Shown: one piece after another, positions 61,996 to 64,000 of the stretch
Position numbering within the stretch: the first letter of the stretch is position 1
How the letters are laid out: every line of letters starts with the position of its first letter
NCBI RefSeq assembly: GCF_901709675.1
Contig: NC_051096.1
Coordinates: 2,567,001-2,631,000, forward strand
Reading direction: 5' to 3'
DNA: 64,000 bases
Origin: Syngnathus acus
Lineage: Eukaryota > Chordata > Actinopteri > Syngnathiformes > Syngnathidae
Made by a program: the position numbers and the translations under genes
The notes under the pieces: model-generated
Told to the model about the DNA's origin: nothing
The model's input: only the letters and a program-made list of their open reading frames with translations
The model's database searches: none

Positions 61996-62836
61996 AAAAA
62001 CAAAACATTAATGTATGCATACACAATTAATAAAGTGAGTTTAAAATAGGAGCACGCTTTAATAAAATAAAGAATATATCTTTTAATGATGACTGATTTA
62101 TAAGCGTGTGTGTGCGCGCGTGTGTAACATACGGAGATGCGACGTTCCGTTGTTAACCTTGGTTAACCAGGGACCTCTAGTGGTCACAATTGACCATAGC
62201 AGAAGTATACATCCTGTTTATTGTTATTACAACAACTTTTTGTAACAAGGTATACAATACTGTAAATATGTCTTCAGGAGTCTTTTACTATGACAAATTC
62301 TTTGATAACAGCGTACAAGACTGCAAATTGACTAACTTCCGCCATTTAAATTCACACCTTTGTCCCTCATCTGGACTTAGGACCGTTCCGCGACCACTGA
62401 CGACGGCGTGTCCGGAGGAGCATCTTTGCCTGTGGCCGTCGGCCAGTCACAGACGTGAGTCAGCTTATCCATCACTCTACTCCAGTCATTTTTTTTTAAA
62501 TACTATTTTATGTCTGTACGGCGACCTTGAGTGCTTTGAAAGGCGCCTTATCAATCAAATGTATTGTTATGATTACTCGACGACAAAGTCTGCCGTTTGG
62601 AGTTGCATCCTTTTTTTCTGAAATAGCGCCGGGCTCGCGACGTTACATGGCTTTGCCTTGGCTGGCATTCTCCTCAGCTTTAGAGCTCTTGTCTTTTTTG
62701 TGTTTCAGTCGGTTGGGTTTGCCGTTTCGACGTCCATCTAATCGGAGACAAGACACCACACCATGGTGGCGTTCGGTATTGCTCCTCTTTATTGTTTCTT
62801 GCACACTCATACACATGCGCTTTTTGTTTTTGGTCA

Positions 62837-62953
<117 letters not shown>

Positions 62954-63019
62954 TCACAGCGTCAAACGTGGGAATCGAACTCACGGTGTCGGCACCAATG
63001 TGTTTTCAAGTGTCTAGTG

Positions 63020-63250
63020 CAGGGGTGGGCAAACTTTTTGACTCGCGGGCCGAACTGGGTTCTAAATTTGGACCGGAGGGCCGAACCAGGAGCAGATGGA
63101 CGTAGTGTTTGTGTGAAGTAATATAAGCGACCTGTAAAGGTCATTGCATAAAAGATTTTGGCCTTTAGTAGGTAGTAAAGCATGGATATTCCAAACAAGT
63201 TTTTTGAAAACAAATGCATTTATTAACAGCATTAAAAAAAAAAAAAAAAT
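63020..63250 (+). mobile_element. hAT-like terminal segment
   Basis: CAGGGGTGGGCAAACTTTTT followed by GACTCGCGGGCCGAACTGGG and GGACCGGAGGGCCGAA is the typical start of a very common hAT-type element in fish. It begins exactly where the right arm ends. The other end is not in the window. Confidence 0.55.
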
Positions 63251-63359
63251 TCACTAAAAAACTGCTATCAGTGATTCTCATAAAATACGACACTGTTATT
63301 ATGAACTAGAATTGCAATTCCTGAAGAAATTGCGTGTGAAGGTGAAGAAGAATGATGTT

Positions 63360-64000
63360 GAAACAAGTTGAATCGGTTGAAAAATGTAGAAATAAGAAGG
63401 GAAAAAGGAAATTTAGGAAAATTGGGTGTGAATTTCAAAATTGAAAATGTGAAATGTTTGGTAAGTGGGAACTTGTGGAATAGGTAGGAAAATGATGAAC
63501 AGTTGAAAGTTGGAATGGGTTGAATCGGTTGAAAAATGTAGAAATGAGAAGGGAAAAAGGAATTGGGTGTGAATTTCAAAATAAAAGATGTGAAGTTTTT
63601 GGTAAGTGGGAAGTTGTGGAATAGGTAGAAAAATGATGAACAGTTGAAAGTTGGAATGGGTTGAATCGGTTGAAAAATGTAGGAATGAGAAGGGAAAAAA
63701 GGAATTGGGTGTGAATTTCAAAATAAAAGATGTGAAGTTTTTGGTAAGTTGTGGAATAGGTAGAAAGATAATGAACAGTTGAAAGTTGGAATGGGTTGAA
63801 TCGGTTGAAAAATGTAGAAATGAGAAGGGAAAAAGGAATTGGGTGTGAATTTCAAAATAAAAGATGTGAAGTTTTTGGGAAGTTGTGGAATAGGTAGAAA
63901 AATGATGAACAGTTGAAAGTTGGAATGGGTTGAATCGGTTGAAAAATGTAGAAATGAGAAGGGAAAAAGGAATTGGGTGTGAATTTCAAAATAAAAGATG
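63360..64000 (+). repeat. Tandem repeat, unit 134-152 bp, open at the window end
   Basis: The word GTTGAATCGGTTGAAAAATG starts at 63367, 63519, 63660, 63795 and 63929, giving spacings of 152, 141, 135 and 134. Each unit also holds AATTGGGTGTGAATTTCAAAA, GATGTGAAGTTTTTGG and ATGATGAACAGTTGAAAGTT. Later units are shorter by small deletions near the AAGTGGGAAG stretch. Confidence 0.95.

Overview
The window is vertebrate nuclear DNA, most likely from a percomorph teleost. The evidence is compact multi-exon genes with GT-AG introns, many long (CA)n/(TG)n microsatellites, fish-type LINE tails, hAT-like short elements, and a fish-type N-terminus on a Na+/K+-ATPase alpha subunit. The species cannot be fixed from sequence alone.

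Layout. (1) 1-14.9 kb: gene-poor DNA with microsatellites, one minisatellite (6.2-6.84 kb), one promoter-like cluster with a first-exon donor (3.75-3.99 kb) and one isolated exon-like segment (5.27-5.38 kb). (2) 14.97-24.45 kb, minus strand: a complete atp1a3-type sodium pump catalytic subunit. I traced 22 coding exons, from a 6-nt first coding exon to a 29-nt last one. (3) 26.8-31.78 kb, minus strand: cfap69, a sperm/cilium armadillo-repeat protein. (4) 32.89-37.96 kb, plus strand and divergent from cfap69: kdm1b (LSD2), a nuclear FAD-dependent histone H3K4 demethylase. (5) 38.6-41.3 kb, plus strand: an unrecognised Lys/Ser/Asp-rich protein built from symmetric phase-1 exons, most carrying an SSDDEPL-like acidic motif; it resembles the acidic segment of DEK. 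(6) 41.4-44.7 kb: a minisatellite, a complete non-autonomous hAT element with 8-bp target duplication, and a degenerate repeat. (7) 45.19-47.34 kb, minus strand: a type II membrane lectin with a fibrinogen-related domain and a stalk of tandem coding repeats, FIBCD1-like. (8) 47.8-63.0 kb: a large inverted repeat whose 3.7- and 4.1-kb arms enclose about 7.4 kb holding a U-lineage-like MHC class I gene (56.09-58.2 kb, minus) and retrotransposon debris. (9) 63.0-64.0 kb: a hAT-like end and a 134-152-bp tandem repeat that runs off the window.

The genes do not form one pathway. The right half pairs a pattern-recognition lectin with an MHC class I gene inside a young inverted duplication, which looks like a dynamic immune locus. 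The main novelty candidates are that inverted duplication, the exon-array gene beside kdm1b, the repeat-expanded lectin stalk, and a mutually compensating -1/+1 frameshift pair in transmembrane segment M5 of the sodium pump, which is more likely a sequence error than biology.
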